Shown in pieces: positions 17,914 through 26,635 of a stretch of 64,000 nucleotides of DNA (position 1 is the first letter of the stretch; every line of letters begins with the position of its first letter). Under the pieces are notes generated by a model that worked only from the letters and a program-made list of their open reading frames with translations, made no database searches and was not told where the DNA came from. The translations under genes and the position numbers were made by a program. Location: assembly GCA_947493285.1 (NCBI GenBank), contig CANLQH010000003.1, positions 62,001-126,000 of the forward strand. The letters run 5' to 3'. Source of the DNA: an uncultured Tenacibaculum sp. (lineage in GTDB: Bacteria > Bacteroidota > Bacteroidia > Flavobacteriales > Flavobacteriaceae).

Positions 17914-18666
17914 ATGTTAAAAATAGAAAACTTACACGCTAACATAGAAGATAAATCAATCTTAAAAGGATTGAATTTAGAAGTTAAAGCTGGTGAAATT
18001 CACGCAATAATGGGGCCTAATGGTGCTGGAAAAAGTACAATGGCATCTGTAATTGCAGGAAAAGAAGAATACGAAGTTACTGAAGGAACTATCGAATTAA
18101 ATGGAGAAGATATTAGCGAGTTGGCTCCTGAAGAAAGAGCGCATAATGGTGTGTTTTTATCTTTTCAATATCCAGTAGAAATACCTGGTGTTACGGTAAC
18201 AAACTTTATTAAAACATCAATTAACGAATCTCGTAAAGCACAAGGTTTAGAAGAGATGCCTGCGAAAGATATGTTAAAGATGATTCGTGAGAAATCTGAA
18301 TTATTAGAAATAGATCGTAAATTCTTATCACGTTCTTTAAACGAAGGGTTTTCTGGAGGAGAAAAGAAACGTAACGAGATTTTTCAAATGGCAATGTTAG
18401 AGCCTAAACTAGCTATTTTAGATGAAACAGATTCTGGTTTAGATATAGATGCGTTACGTATTGTTGCTAATGGTGTAAATAAATTAAAGTCTAAAGATAA
18501 CGCGGTAATAGTTATTACACACTACCAGCGTTTATTAGATTATATTGTTCCTGATTTTGTACACGTTTTACATGATGGTAAAATTGTAAAAACAGGTGAT
18601 GCTTCTTTAGCATTAGAATTAGAAGCAAAAGGGTACGATTGGATTAAGGAAGAAGTGAACTCTTAA
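17914..18666 (+). CDS. sufC: Fe-S cluster assembly ATPase SufC
   Basis: A 250-residue ABC-type ATPase: Walker A GPNGAGKST at 35-43, signature FSGGEKKRNEI (SufC-specific, with EKKR), Walker B LAILDETDSGLD and the switch histidine in VITHYQRLL. It drives conformational change in the SufBCD scaffold. It follows sufB by 25 nt and precedes sufD by 4 nt. Confidence 0.97.
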   Translation: MLKIENLHANIEDKSILKGLNLEVKAGEIHAIMGPNGAGKSTMASVIAGKEEYEVTEGTIELNGEDISELAPEERAHNGVFLSFQYPVEIPGVTVTNFIKTSINESRKAQGLEEMPAKDMLKMIREKSELLEIDRKFLSRSLNEGFSGGEKKRNEIFQMAMLEPKLAILDETDSGLDIDALRIVANGVNKLKSKDNAVIVITHYQRLLDYIVPDFVHVLHDGKIVKTGDASLALELEAKGYDWIKEEVNS

Positions 18667-18670
18667 GAGA

Positions 18671-19984
18671 ATGGATTTAAAAGAAAAATTAGTAGCATCA
18701 TATGTAGCTTTTGAAAATGACGTGAATATCAATTCTGATGTTCATGAAATTAGAACAAAAGCACTTCAAAATTTTGAAGAATTAGGTTTTCCTACTAAGA
18801 AATTAGAAGCATGGAAATACACTTCTTTAAACTCAATATTAAAGCAAGATTATAGTATTTTCCCTGATAACGAAGTTGCTATAGAATTAGCAGATGTAAA
18901 GAAATATTTTATTCACGATATTGATACTTACAAGATTATCTTTATTGATGGAAAATACAGTTCTTTCTTATCAGATACTACTCACGATGAAATGGACATT
19001 TGTTTATTATCATCTGCATTAGAAAAGCCAAAATATAAGGCAGTTATTGAAAATTACTTCAATAAAATTGCTGAACAAGATAATTTAACTTCTTTAAACA
19101 CAGCTTTTGCTAAAGAAGGTGCATACATCTATATTCCAAGAAACGTTGAGGTAGAAAAACCAATTCAAATCATCAACTTTACTACTGGAAAAGAAGATGC
19201 AACAATGTTACAGCCTCGTAATTTAATTGTCGCTGAACAAAATGCACATGTACAAATTATTGAACGTCATCAAAGTTTAACTTCTAACCCTGTGTTAACA
19301 AATGCGGTTACTGAAGTTTATGCTGCAAAAGATGCAACTGTAGATATTTACAAGATTCAGAACGATAACAATAACGCTTCTTTGGTTGATAACGCTTACA
19401 TAGAGCAAAAGTCAAACAGTATTGTTTCTGTGCATACTTTCTCTTTTGGAGGGAATATTACACGTAACAATTTAAACTTTTATCAAAGAGGAGAACATAT
19501 TGATTCTATTTTAAAAGGAGTTACAATTATTGAAGGAAAACAACATATAGATCACCATACATTGGTACATCATATAGAACCTAATTGTGAATCTCACCAA
19601 GATTACAAAGGGATTTATGACGAGCGTTCTACCGCTGTTTTTAACGGTAAGGTAATTGTTGAAAAAGAAGCACAGAAAACAAATGCTTATCAACAAAACA
19701 ACAATGTTTTAGTAAGTGATAAAGCTACCATTAATGCAAAACCTCAATTAGAGATTTTTGCTGATGATGTAAAATGTTCACATGGTTGTACGATTGGTCA
19801 GTTAGATGATGATGCTTTATTTTACATGCAACAGCGTGGAATTCCTAAGAAAGAAGCAAAAGCTTTATTAATGTATGCTTTTGCAAATACAGTTTTAGAA
19901 AGTGTAAAAATACCTGAAGTAAAACAGCGTATAAATAAATTAATAGCTAATAAATTAGGCGTTAATATTGGATTCGATTTATAA
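18671..19984 (+). CDS. sufD: Fe-S cluster assembly protein SufD
   Basis: A 437-residue SufD, a SufB paralogue with a right-handed beta-helix. Conserved segments include LEAWKYTSLNSIL in the N-terminal domain and DDVKCSHGCTIGQLDDDALFYMQQRGI near the C-terminus, with the conserved histidine and cysteine region. It is the last gene of the operon and is followed by a strong bidirectional terminator. No cysteine desulfurase (sufS) or sufE follows, although these often complete the operon in Bacteroidota. Confidence 0.96.
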   Translation: MDLKEKLVASYVAFENDVNINSDVHEIRTKALQNFEELGFPTKKLEAWKYTSLNSILKQDYSIFPDNEVAIELADVKKYFIHDIDTYKIIFIDGKYSSFLSDTTHDEMDICLLSSALEKPKYKAVIENYFNKIAEQDNLTSLNTAFAKEGAYIYIPRNVEVEKPIQIINFTTGKEDATMLQPRNLIVAEQNAHVQIIERHQSLTSNPVLTNAVTEVYAAKDATVDIYKIQNDNNNASLVDNAYIEQKSNSIVSVHTFSFGGNITRNNLNFYQRGEHIDSILKGVTIIEGKQHIDHHTLVHHIEPNCESHQDYKGIYDERSTAVFNGKVIVEKEAQKTNAYQQNNNVLVSDKATINAKPQLEIFADDVKCSHGCTIGQLDDDALFYMQQRGIPKKEAKALLMYAFANTVLESVKIPEVKQRINKLIANKLGVNIGFDL

Positions 19985-20011
19985 GCGTCATTGATGCTTT
20001 TACTATAAAAT

Positions 20012-20047
20012 AAAAAACCACTCATTTTGAGTGGTTTTTTATTTTTT
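20012..20047. terminator. Bidirectional terminator between sufD and the bacilliredoxin gene
   Basis: Stem AAAAAACCACTC/GAGTGGTTTTTT with loop ATTTT, A-tract and T-tract on either side, between two convergent genes. It should serve both. Confidence 0.88.
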
Positions 20048-20064
20048 AAGGTTTTGTAATGCTA

Positions 20065-20475
20065 CTAGCAAAACTCATCATAAGCAGCTGCTAAATTCTG
20101 AGCAATTGCCTGTGCAGAACGACCTTCAATATGATGACGCTCTAGCATGTGTACTAAGCTACCATCTTTAAATAAAGCAATAGCAGGAGAAGAAGGAGGG
20201 AAAGGAATCATATATTCTCTCGCCTTCGCTGTAGATTCTTTTTCTACACCTGCAAATACAGTAGTTAAATGTGTAGGTGCTTTGTCTGCTCCTAAAGAAG
20301 CAATAGCTCCTGGTCTTGCTGTACCAGCGGCACAACCACAAACCGAATTTACCATTACTAATGTTGTTCCTTCTTTCGCTAAAGCATTGTCAACATCTTC
20401 AGCAGTATATAAAGCGTCAAAACCAGCGTCAATTAATTGATCACGCATTGGTTTTACTAATTCTTCTGGGTACAT
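20065..20475 (-). CDS. BrxA/BrxB family bacilliredoxin
   Basis: A 136-residue bacilliredoxin (YphP/YqiW, DUF1094 family) with the CGC active site C46-G-C48 in VNSVCGCAAGTARPG and the conserved PPSSPAIALFKDG segment. Family members remove low-molecular-weight thiols from proteins; in Bacillus that thiol is bacillithiol. Bacteroidota often encode bacillithiol synthesis elsewhere. It is a single gene convergent with the suf operon and preceded by its own TATCTTTG box. Confidence 0.94.
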   Translation of the reverse strand: MYPEELVKPMRDQLIDAGFDALYTAEDVDNALAKEGTTLVMVNSVCGCAAGTARPGAIASLGADKAPTHLTTVFAGVEKESTAKAREYMIPFPPSSPAIALFKDGSLVHMLERHHIEGRSAQAIAQNLAAAYDEFC

Positions 20476-20497
20476 ATTTTTTAATTAAAATTTAATG

Positions 20498-20505
20498 CAA
20501 AGATA
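20498..20505 (-). promoter_or_regulatory. Promoter -7 box of the bacilliredoxin gene
   Basis: TATCTTTG on the minus strand, followed by CATTAA, 22 nt before the start codon. Exact consensus; no clear -33 element. Confidence 0.6.
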
Positions 20506-20590
20506 CTTCATTTAAAAGCAAGAATCAAACCAAAACAAATCACTCTTTTATAAAGACTTAATACTATCTTTACGTCTTTAAAATTTAAGA

Positions 20591-21352
20591 ATGGGAAAAT
20601 TTGCAAAATGGCTCGGAGCAGGAGCAGGATTTACAATGGGAGGTCCTATTGGAGCAATAATAGGATATGCTGTAGGTAGTTTTATTGACGGAATATCTAT
20701 TGAAGATTTTACACAAGAACAACAAGATTATCAAAGACAAGCACAGCGTCAACATCAAAGAGGTAGAGCTACTTCAGGTGATTTTGAAATTAGCTTATTA
20801 ATTTTAGCTTCGGTAGTTATAAAATCGGACGGAAGAGTAGATCAAAGAGAGTTAGATTATGTGCGTATGCATTTTGTGAAAATGTATGGTAAAGAAAGAG
20901 CAAATCACGCATTTAAGTTGTTTAACGGAATCATGAAACGACAAATTTCTACACGTCAGGTTTGTATGCAAATTCGTCAGCATATGTCGCATTCTTCGCG
21001 TTTACAATTAGTTCATTTTTTATTCGGAATAGCGAAAGCAGACGGACATGTAACGTCTCCAGAAGAACAAGAAATAAGAAAAATAGCAGGATACTTATAC
21101 ATAAACGATTATGATTATTCATCAATTAAAGCAATGTTTTATAATGAAGCCGATAGTGCGTATAAAATGTTAGAAATTACAAAGTCTGCTACAGATGGCG
21201 AGGTAAAAAAAGCGTATCGAAAAATGGCTAAAAAATACCATCCAGATAAATTAGAAGGTTTAGGAGAAGAACATAAAAGAGGAGCGAATGAAAAGTTTCA
21301 AAAAATTCAATCAGCTTACGAACAAATAAAAAAAGAAAGAGGAATGGCTTAA
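20591..21352 (+). CDS. TerB and J-domain protein, DjlA-like co-chaperone
   Basis: A 253-residue protein with a glycine-rich hydrophobic N-terminus (GAGAGFTMGGPIGAIIGYAVG, 10-30) that may insert in the membrane. A TerB-like helical domain (about 60-170; RVDQRELDYVR and ADGHVTSPEEQEIRKIAGYL) and a C-terminal J domain (about 187-253) with the HPD tripeptide at 217-219 follow. The order matches E. coli DjlA, a membrane co-chaperone that stimulates DnaK. Single gene with its own terminator. Confidence 0.9.
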   Translation: MGKFAKWLGAGAGFTMGGPIGAIIGYAVGSFIDGISIEDFTQEQQDYQRQAQRQHQRGRATSGDFEISLLILASVVIKSDGRVDQRELDYVRMHFVKMYGKERANHAFKLFNGIMKRQISTRQVCMQIRQHMSHSSRLQLVHFLFGIAKADGHVTSPEEQEIRKIAGYLYINDYDYSSIKAMFYNEADSAYKMLEITKSATDGEVKKAYRKMAKKYHPDKLEGLGEEHKRGANEKFQKIQSAYEQIKKERGMA

Positions 21353-21370
21353 TTCTTTTTTTAAACTATT

Positions 21371-21401
21371 AAAAACGTCTCTTTTTTTGAGGCGTTTTTT
21401 T
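21371..21401 (+). terminator. Terminator of the DjlA-like gene
   Basis: AAAAACGTCTC paired with GAGGCGTTTTT (one T:G wobble), loop of T7, and an ensuing T-tract; 18 nt past the stop. Confidence 0.8.
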
Positions 21402-21467
21402 ATATGTCAACTACTACAATTACAAGAAAATACGTAATTTCGCAAATTCAATATACAGCAGCATAAA

Positions 21468-24400
21468 ATGAGTAAACAATTCACAGAATATAAAGGACTT
21501 GACTTACCAAAAGTAGCAGAAGAAATCTTAAACTCTTGGGAAGAAAATAATATCTTCGAGAAAAGTGTTTCTACACGCGAAGGAAATAAGCCATTTGTGT
21601 TTTTTGAAGGACCGCCTTCAGCGAACGGATTACCAGGTGTACACCACGTTTTAGCACGTGCTATTAAAGATATTTTTCCACGTTATAAAACAATGAAAGG
21701 ATATCAAGTAAAGCGTAAAGCTGGTTGGGATACTCATGGTTTGCCTGTAGAACTGGGTGTTGAAAAAGAATTAGGAATTACTAAAGAAGATATCGGTAAA
21801 AAAATCACTGTAGAAGAATATAACGAAGCTTGTAAAAAAGCAGTAATGCGTTATACTGATATCTGGAACGATTTAACTCAGAAAATGGGGTATTGGGTAG
21901 ATATGGAAGATCCATATATTACTTATAAACCTAAATATATGGAATCTGTTTGGTGGCTGCTAAAACAGATTTACGATAAAAACTTATTGTACAAAGGATA
22001 TACCATTCAGCCATATTCGCCAAAGGCTGGTACAGGATTAAGTTCTCACGAGTTAAATCAACCAGGAACTTATCAAGATGTGACCGATACAACAGTGGTT
22101 GCACAGTTTAAAGCTATAAAAGAAACTTTACCAGAGTTTTTACAAGTTGAAGGAGAGGTTCATTTCTTAGCTTGGACAACAACTCCTTGGACATTACCAA
22201 GTAACACAGCATTAACTGTTGGGCCAAAGATTGACTATGTTTTAGTACAAACATTTAATCAATATACATTTGAGCCAATTCAAGTAGTTTTAGCTAAGAA
22301 TTTAGTTGGAAAACAATTTGGAGGAAAGAAATTTTATGAAGTTGAAACGGCAGAGGAATTATCAGCTTATGGAGCAGGAGATAAAAAGATTCCATACAAT
22401 GTTGTAAAAGAATTTGTAGGTAAAGATTTAGTAGGAATTAAGTATGAGCAATTACTAGATTATGCATTGCCATATGAAAATCCAGAAAACGCATTTAGAG
22501 TGATTTCTGGAGATTTTGTTACTACAGAAGATGGTACAGGAATCGTACATACTGCACCAACATTTGGTCAAGATGATGCAATGGTTGCAAAACAAGCAAC
22601 ACCAGAAGTTCCACCAATGTTAGTGTTGGATGAGAATGAAAACCCAGTACCTTTAGTAGATTTACAAGGTAAATTCAGACCAGAAATGGGTGAGTTTGCT
22701 GGTAAGTATGTGAAAAACGAATATTATGCTGACGGAGAAGCTCCAGAGAAATCTGTAGATGTTGAAATCGCGATTAAATTAAAAACAGAAAATAAAGCCT
22801 TTAAGGTTGAAAAATATGTGCACAGTTATCCAAATTGTTGGAGAACTGATAAGCCAATTTTATATTATCCATTAGATTCTTGGTTCATCAAAGTAACCGA
22901 TGTAAAAGAAAAAATGCATAGTTTAAACGAAACAATTAACTGGAAGCCTGAATCTACAGGTACAGGTCGTTTCGGAAATTGGTTAAAAAATGCAAACGAT
23001 TGGAATTTATCTCGTTCTCGTTTTTGGGGAATTCCATTACCAATTTGGAGAACAGAAGATGGTACAGAGCAAATTTGTATTGGTTCTGTTGAAGAGTTGA
23101 AATTAGAAATGACAAAAGCTGTAGAAGAAGGTGTAATGTCTGAAGATATTTTTGCTGATTTCGAGGTTGGAAATATGTCTGATAAAAATTACGACACGAT
23201 TGATTTACATAAAAACATCGTTGATAAAATCACTTTAGTTTCTGCATCAGGAAAACCAATGCAACGTGAAAGCGATTTAATTGATGTATGGTTCGATTCA
23301 GGTTCTATGCCGTATGCACAATGGCATTATCCGTTTGAAAATAAAGAATTGATTGATGATAATAAATCATACCCAGCAGATTTTATTGCAGAAGGAGTAG
23401 ACCAAACTCGTGGTTGGTTTTATACACTGCATGCAATCGGAACCATGGTTTTCGATTCTGTAGCTTACAAAAATGTAGTATCTAACGGATTAGTGTTAGA
23501 TAAAAACGGACAGAAGATGTCTAAGCGTTTAGGAAACGCAACTGATCCTTTTGAAACGTTAGCGAAATATGGACCAGATGCTACACGATGGTACATGATT
23601 TCAAATGCAAATCCTTGGGATAATTTAAAATTCGATATTGCTGGTATAGAAGAAGTCCGTAGAAAGTTTTTCGGAACCTTATATAACACATATTCATTCT
23701 TTACTTTATATGCAAACATTGATAATTTTACCTATGGAGAAGCAGACGTTCCATTAAACGAGCGTCCAGAAATTGATCGATGGATTTTATCAGAATTAAA
23801 TACATTAATTCAGAAAGTTGATACTTTCTACGCAGAATACGAACCAACCAAAGCAGCAAGAGCAATTTCAGATTTTGTTCAAGAGTTTTTAAGTAACTGG
23901 TACGTGCGTTTATGTAGAAGACGTTTTTGGAAAGGAGAGTATGCGCAGGATAAAATATCAGCATATCAAACTCTATATACTTGTATGTTATCTGTAGCGA
24001 AATTAAGTGCGCCTATTGCGCCATTTTTTATGGATCGATTGTATAAAGATTTAGTGAAAGCTACTGGTAAAGAAAGTTTTGAAAGTGTACATTTAGCTGA
24101 ATTTTCAAAATATAATGCTGATTTAGTTGATAAATCATTAGAGCGTAAGATGGAAAATGCGCAAACAATATCTTCATTAGTCTTATCGTTAAGAGCTAAA
24201 GAGAAGATAAAAGTGCGTCAGCCATTGCAAAAAATTATGATTCCTGTGTTGGATTCAACTCAAAAAGAAGAGATTTTAGCAGTAGCAGATTTGATAAAAT
24301 CGGAGGTAAATGTAAAAGAAATTGAGTTGTTAGATGATGCTTCAGGTATTTTAGTAAAGCAAATCAAACCAAATTTTAAAGCTTTAGGACCTAAGTTTGG

Positions 24401-24875
24401 AAAAGATATGAAGCTGATTGCGAATCAGATACAAAATTTCACTCAAGACGATATTGTTAAAATAGAGAAAGAGGGCGAAATTTCTGTTGAAATTAATGGA
24501 AAAATGATTACCTTAGAAACCGCAGATGTAGAGATTACATCGAAGGATATCGAAGGATGGTTAGTCGCAAATTCCGAAGGTTTAACTGTTGCTTTAGATG
24601 TTACAATAAGTGAAGATTTACGTAAAGAAGGAGTTGCAAGAGAGCTGATAAACAGAATTCAAAACGCACGTAAAGATTCAGGTTTAGAAGTAACCGATAA
24701 AATAAAGTTAACAATTTTACAAGCTGCCGACTTACAAGAATCGGTATCTGCAAATGCAGATTATATCAAAACAGAAACTTTAACAAATGAGTTGGTTTTT
24801 GTTGATGATTTAAAAAGTGGTACAGAAATTGAGTTCGATACCATTAAAAGTAAAATGTTAATTGAAAAAATATAG
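21468..24875 (+). CDS. ileS: Isoleucine--tRNA ligase, type 2 with GVHH signature
   Basis: A 1135-residue isoleucyl-tRNA synthetase of the eukaryote-like type 2: longer than the ~940-residue bacterial type 1, without the C-terminal zinc finger. Class I motifs are KMSKR at about 683-687 and the HIGH-equivalent region ANGLPGVHHVLARAIKD. Where HxGH is expected, residues 57-60 are G-V-H-H, a swapped motif I recall being reported in a subset of IleRS2 enzymes with extreme mupirocin resistance. The editing domain is present (about 190-420; FLAWTTTPWTLPSNTA and GTGIVHTAPTFGQDD). It is followed by dksA-like and lspA genes, a common Bacteroidota order. Confidence 0.97.
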   Translation: MSKQFTEYKGLDLPKVAEEILNSWEENNIFEKSVSTREGNKPFVFFEGPPSANGLPGVHHVLARAIKDIFPRYKTMKGYQVKRKAGWDTHGLPVELGVEKELGITKEDIGKKITVEEYNEACKKAVMRYTDIWNDLTQKMGYWVDMEDPYITYKPKYMESVWWLLKQIYDKNLLYKGYTIQPYSPKAGTGLSSHELNQPGTYQDVTDTTVVAQFKAIKETLPEFLQVEGEVHFLAWTTTPWTLPSNTALTVGPKIDYVLVQTFNQYTFEPIQVVLAKNLVGKQFGGKKFYEVETAEELSAYGAGDKKIPYNVVKEFVGKDLVGIKYEQLLDYALPYENPENAFRVISGDFVTTEDGTGIVHTAPTFGQDDAMVAKQATPEVPPMLVLDENENPVPLVDLQGKFRPEMGEFAGKYVKNEYYADGEAPEKSVDVEIAIKLKTENKAFKVEKYVHSYPNCWRTDKPILYYPLDSWFIKVTDVKEKMHSLNETINWKPESTGTGRFGNWLKNANDWNLSRSRFWGIPLPIWRTEDGTEQICIGSVEELKLEMTKAVEEGVMSEDIFADFEVGNMSDKNYDTIDLHKNIVDKITLVSASGKPMQRESDLIDVWFDSGSMPYAQWHYPFENKELIDDNKSYPADFIAEGVDQTRGWFYTLHAIGTMVFDSVAYKNVVSNGLVLDKNGQKMSKRLGNATDPFETLAKYGPDATRWYMISNANPWDNLKFDIAGIEEVRRKFFGTLYNTYSFFTLYANIDNFTYGEADVPLNERPEIDRWILSELNTLIQKVDTFYAEYEPTKAARAISDFVQEFLSNWYVRLCRRRFWKGEYAQDKISAYQTLYTCMLSVAKLSAPIAPFFMDRLYKDLVKATGKESFESVHLAEFSKYNADLVDKSLERKMENAQTISSLVLSLRAKEKIKVRQPLQKIMIPVLDSTQKEEILAVADLIKSEVNVKEIELLDDASGILVKQIKPNFKALGPKFGKDMKLIANQIQNFTQDDIVKIEKEGEISVEINGKMITLETADVEITSKDIEGWLVANSEGLTVALDVTISEDLRKEGVARELINRIQNARKDSGLEVTDKIKLTILQAADLQESVSANADYIKTETLTNELVFVDDLKSGTEIEFDTIKSKMLIEKI

Positions 24876-24879
24876 CATT

Positions 24880-25257
24880 ATGGAAGATGTTAAAATAAGA
24901 TACTCTGATGATGATTTACAAGAGTTTAAAGAAATCATTTTAAAAAAAATTGAGCACGCAGAAGAAGATTTAAGATTATTACAAGCTTCTTATAAAAACG
25001 GTGCTGATAATGGTACTGAAGATACGTCACCAACGTTTAGATCGTTTGATGATGGTTCTGATACCATGGCGAAAGAAGCAAACATGCAGTTAGCTGTTCG
25101 TCAAGAAAAATTTATTCGTGATTTAAAAAATGCATTAATTCGTATTGAGAATAAAACATACGGTGTATGTAGAGTTACAGGTAAATTAATTCAAAAAGAA
25201 CGTTTAAAATTAGTGCCTCATGCAACGTTAAGTATTGAAGCAAAACGTAAGCAATAA
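24880..25257 (+). CDS. TraR/DksA family protein with degenerate zinc finger
   Basis: A 125-residue DksA/TraR-family protein from the ATG at 24880, four bases after the ileS stop. An in-frame TTG at 24862 overlaps ileS and is less likely. The coiled-coil part carries FRSFDDGSDTMAKEAN near 53-68. The C-terminal finger region reads YGVCRVTGKLIQKERLKLVPHATLSI: only C97 of the four zinc-binding cysteines remains. Such cysteine-poor forms are common in Flavobacteriaceae. The presumed role is binding RNA polymerase through the secondary channel; that is inference. Confidence 0.9.
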   Translation: MEDVKIRYSDDDLQEFKEIILKKIEHAEEDLRLLQASYKNGADNGTEDTSPTFRSFDDGSDTMAKEANMQLAVRQEKFIRDLKNALIRIENKTYGVCRVTGKLIQKERLKLVPHATLSIEAKRKQ

Positions 25258-25278
25258 CAATTGTTTATTAAATAACAC

Positions 25279-25304
25279 AAAGCCTCTTTATAGAGGCTTT
25301 TTTT
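25279..25304 (+). terminator. Terminator after ileS-dksA
   Basis: AAAGCCTCT/AGAGGCTTT (25279-25287 with 25292-25300), loop TTAT, then T-tract. It ends just before the ATG of the secreted-protein gene, which helps fix that gene's start at 25307. Confidence 0.88.
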
Positions 25305-25306
25305 GT

Positions 25307-25957
25307 ATGAAAAAAATACTTTTAATAATATTTGTATGCTTTTGTTCATTAACTTTCTGTCAAGAGAAGTTGATAGAACAGAGAGACGCTTCTCAAAATA
25401 ATATTGAAATTATTACTGATGGATTGGATAGCATAATTGTTGAAAATTCTGAAGATAATATGATAGAAGTGTCTTTATTTGATGAGAATCCGAATACACA
25501 TAGTATCCTTTTTAATGAAGAAGATGGTGTGTTGAGAATTCAGTTTCAACTGAATTTTAAGACACTTCAAAACGATGTTTTTAGAAAGTACATTACTAAA
25601 AGATTACAAAAGGCCAGTGTAGTTATAAAAGTACCTAAAAACAAAAATATTATTCTCTACGGTAAGGTAATAAGTGTTACTTCTAAAAACTATAAAGGTG
25701 ATTTATCAATATTTATTGATAGAGGGAATGTTCAGCTAAATAAAATTAAAGGAAATACTAGTGTGTCTTTGTTTTTAGGAAATGTATTCTCTAAACTAAA
25801 AAGTGATAGTAGTTTTGATGTTACAACAACAAAAGGAGAAATAGTTGTAAATAAACAAAGTTATAAAAGTAGATATTCTCAAAAGAGTGATAATAAAAGT
25901 TCTTTAAATTTTCGCGTAAAATCTATAAATGCGAATGTTAATTTAATAACAGAGTAA
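25307..25957 (+). CDS. Secreted protein of unknown function, DUF4097-like strands
   Basis: I cannot name this with confidence. From the ATG at 25307 the product is 216 residues with a signal peptide (KKILLIIFVCFCSLTFC) ending near residue 19. An in-frame extension upstream would run through the terminator hairpin and is rejected. The mature part is a run of short strands (IVVENSEDNMIEVSLFDEN, GNVQLNKIKGNTSVSLFLGN, KGEIVVNKQSYK) of the kind seen in DUF4097 adhesin-like beta-solenoids. It sits between dksA and lspA, which are usually adjacent in this group. Confidence 0.65.
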   Translation: MKKILLIIFVCFCSLTFCQEKLIEQRDASQNNIEIITDGLDSIIVENSEDNMIEVSLFDENPNTHSILFNEEDGVLRIQFQLNFKTLQNDVFRKYITKRLQKASVVIKVPKNKNIILYGKVISVTSKNYKGDLSIFIDRGNVQLNKIKGNTSVSLFLGNVFSKLKSDSSFDVTTTKGEIVVNKQSYKSRYSQKSDNKSSLNFRVKSINANVNLITE

Positions 25958-25973
25958 AAACCAATACTTTTCT

Positions 25974-25981
25974 TATTTTTG
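25974..25981 (+). promoter_or_regulatory. Promoter -7 box of lspA
   Basis: TATTTTTG, exact consensus, followed by CTGC, 19 nt before the lspA ATG. It suggests lspA is transcribed separately from ileS. Confidence 0.55.
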
Positions 25982-26000
25982 CTGCTATTAAATTCTAGAA

Positions 26001-26582
26001 ATGTCTAAAAAAAACATCGCAATACTTACCGTAATTTTAGCAATTTTAATTGATCAAATCAGTAAAATATATGTTAAAACCCATTTTCAATTAGGAGAAG
26101 AAGTTGTTGTTTTTAGCGATTGGTTTAAAATTCATTTTACTGAAAATAATGGAATGGCTTGGGGTTTTGAGTTTGGTGGTAGAGCAGGTAAGTTGTTTTT
26201 AACATTGTTTAGAGTTGTTGCAGTTTCAGGAATTGTGTATTGGTTATGGCAAACAGTAAAGCGACAAGCGCATACGGCTGTTGTAGTTGCAATAGCTTTA
26301 ATTCTTGCAGGTGCTGTTGGAAATATTATCGATTCTGTTTTTTATGGTATTATTTTCGATTCATCATATCATAATGTAGCAACTTTGTTTTCTGATAATC
26401 CATATGGAGAATTGTTTTACGGTAAAGTTGTAGATATGCTATATTTTCCGATGTATGAAGGAGAAAGCTTTACTTTTTTTAACGCAATATTTAATGGTGC
26501 AGATTCTTGGATAACCATCGGAGTTATACTGTTATTCTTATTTAACAAAGAAGCATTTCCAAAAGAAGAAGCATCGGCATAG
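26001..26582 (+). CDS. lspA: Lipoprotein signal peptidase
   Basis: Inner-membrane aspartic protease that cleaves prolipoprotein signal peptides after lipidation. The 193-residue product has four helices and the family motifs FTENNGMAWGF, AGAVGNIIDSV (catalytic D111) and FFNAIFNGADSW (catalytic D168). A longer loop than in E. coli (about 112-160, FDSSYHNVATLF to MYEGESF) separates the aspartates, as is usual in Bacteroidota. The many lipoproteins in this window are its substrates in principle. Confidence 0.95.
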   Translation: MSKKNIAILTVILAILIDQISKIYVKTHFQLGEEVVVFSDWFKIHFTENNGMAWGFEFGGRAGKLFLTLFRVVAVSGIVYWLWQTVKRQAHTAVVVAIALILAGAVGNIIDSVFYGIIFDSSYHNVATLFSDNPYGELFYGKVVDMLYFPMYEGESFTFFNAIFNGADSWITIGVILLFLFNKEAFPKEEASA

Positions 26583-26635
26583 TTTTTAAAATAATACTTC
26601 ATATAGTTTTTCTATATTTATAGAAAAGATATTAC

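Noticed and set aside
25235..25306. Upstream extension of the secreted-protein gene
   Set aside because: It overlaps the dksA-like gene and runs through the terminator hairpin; the signal peptide begins at the ATG at 25307.
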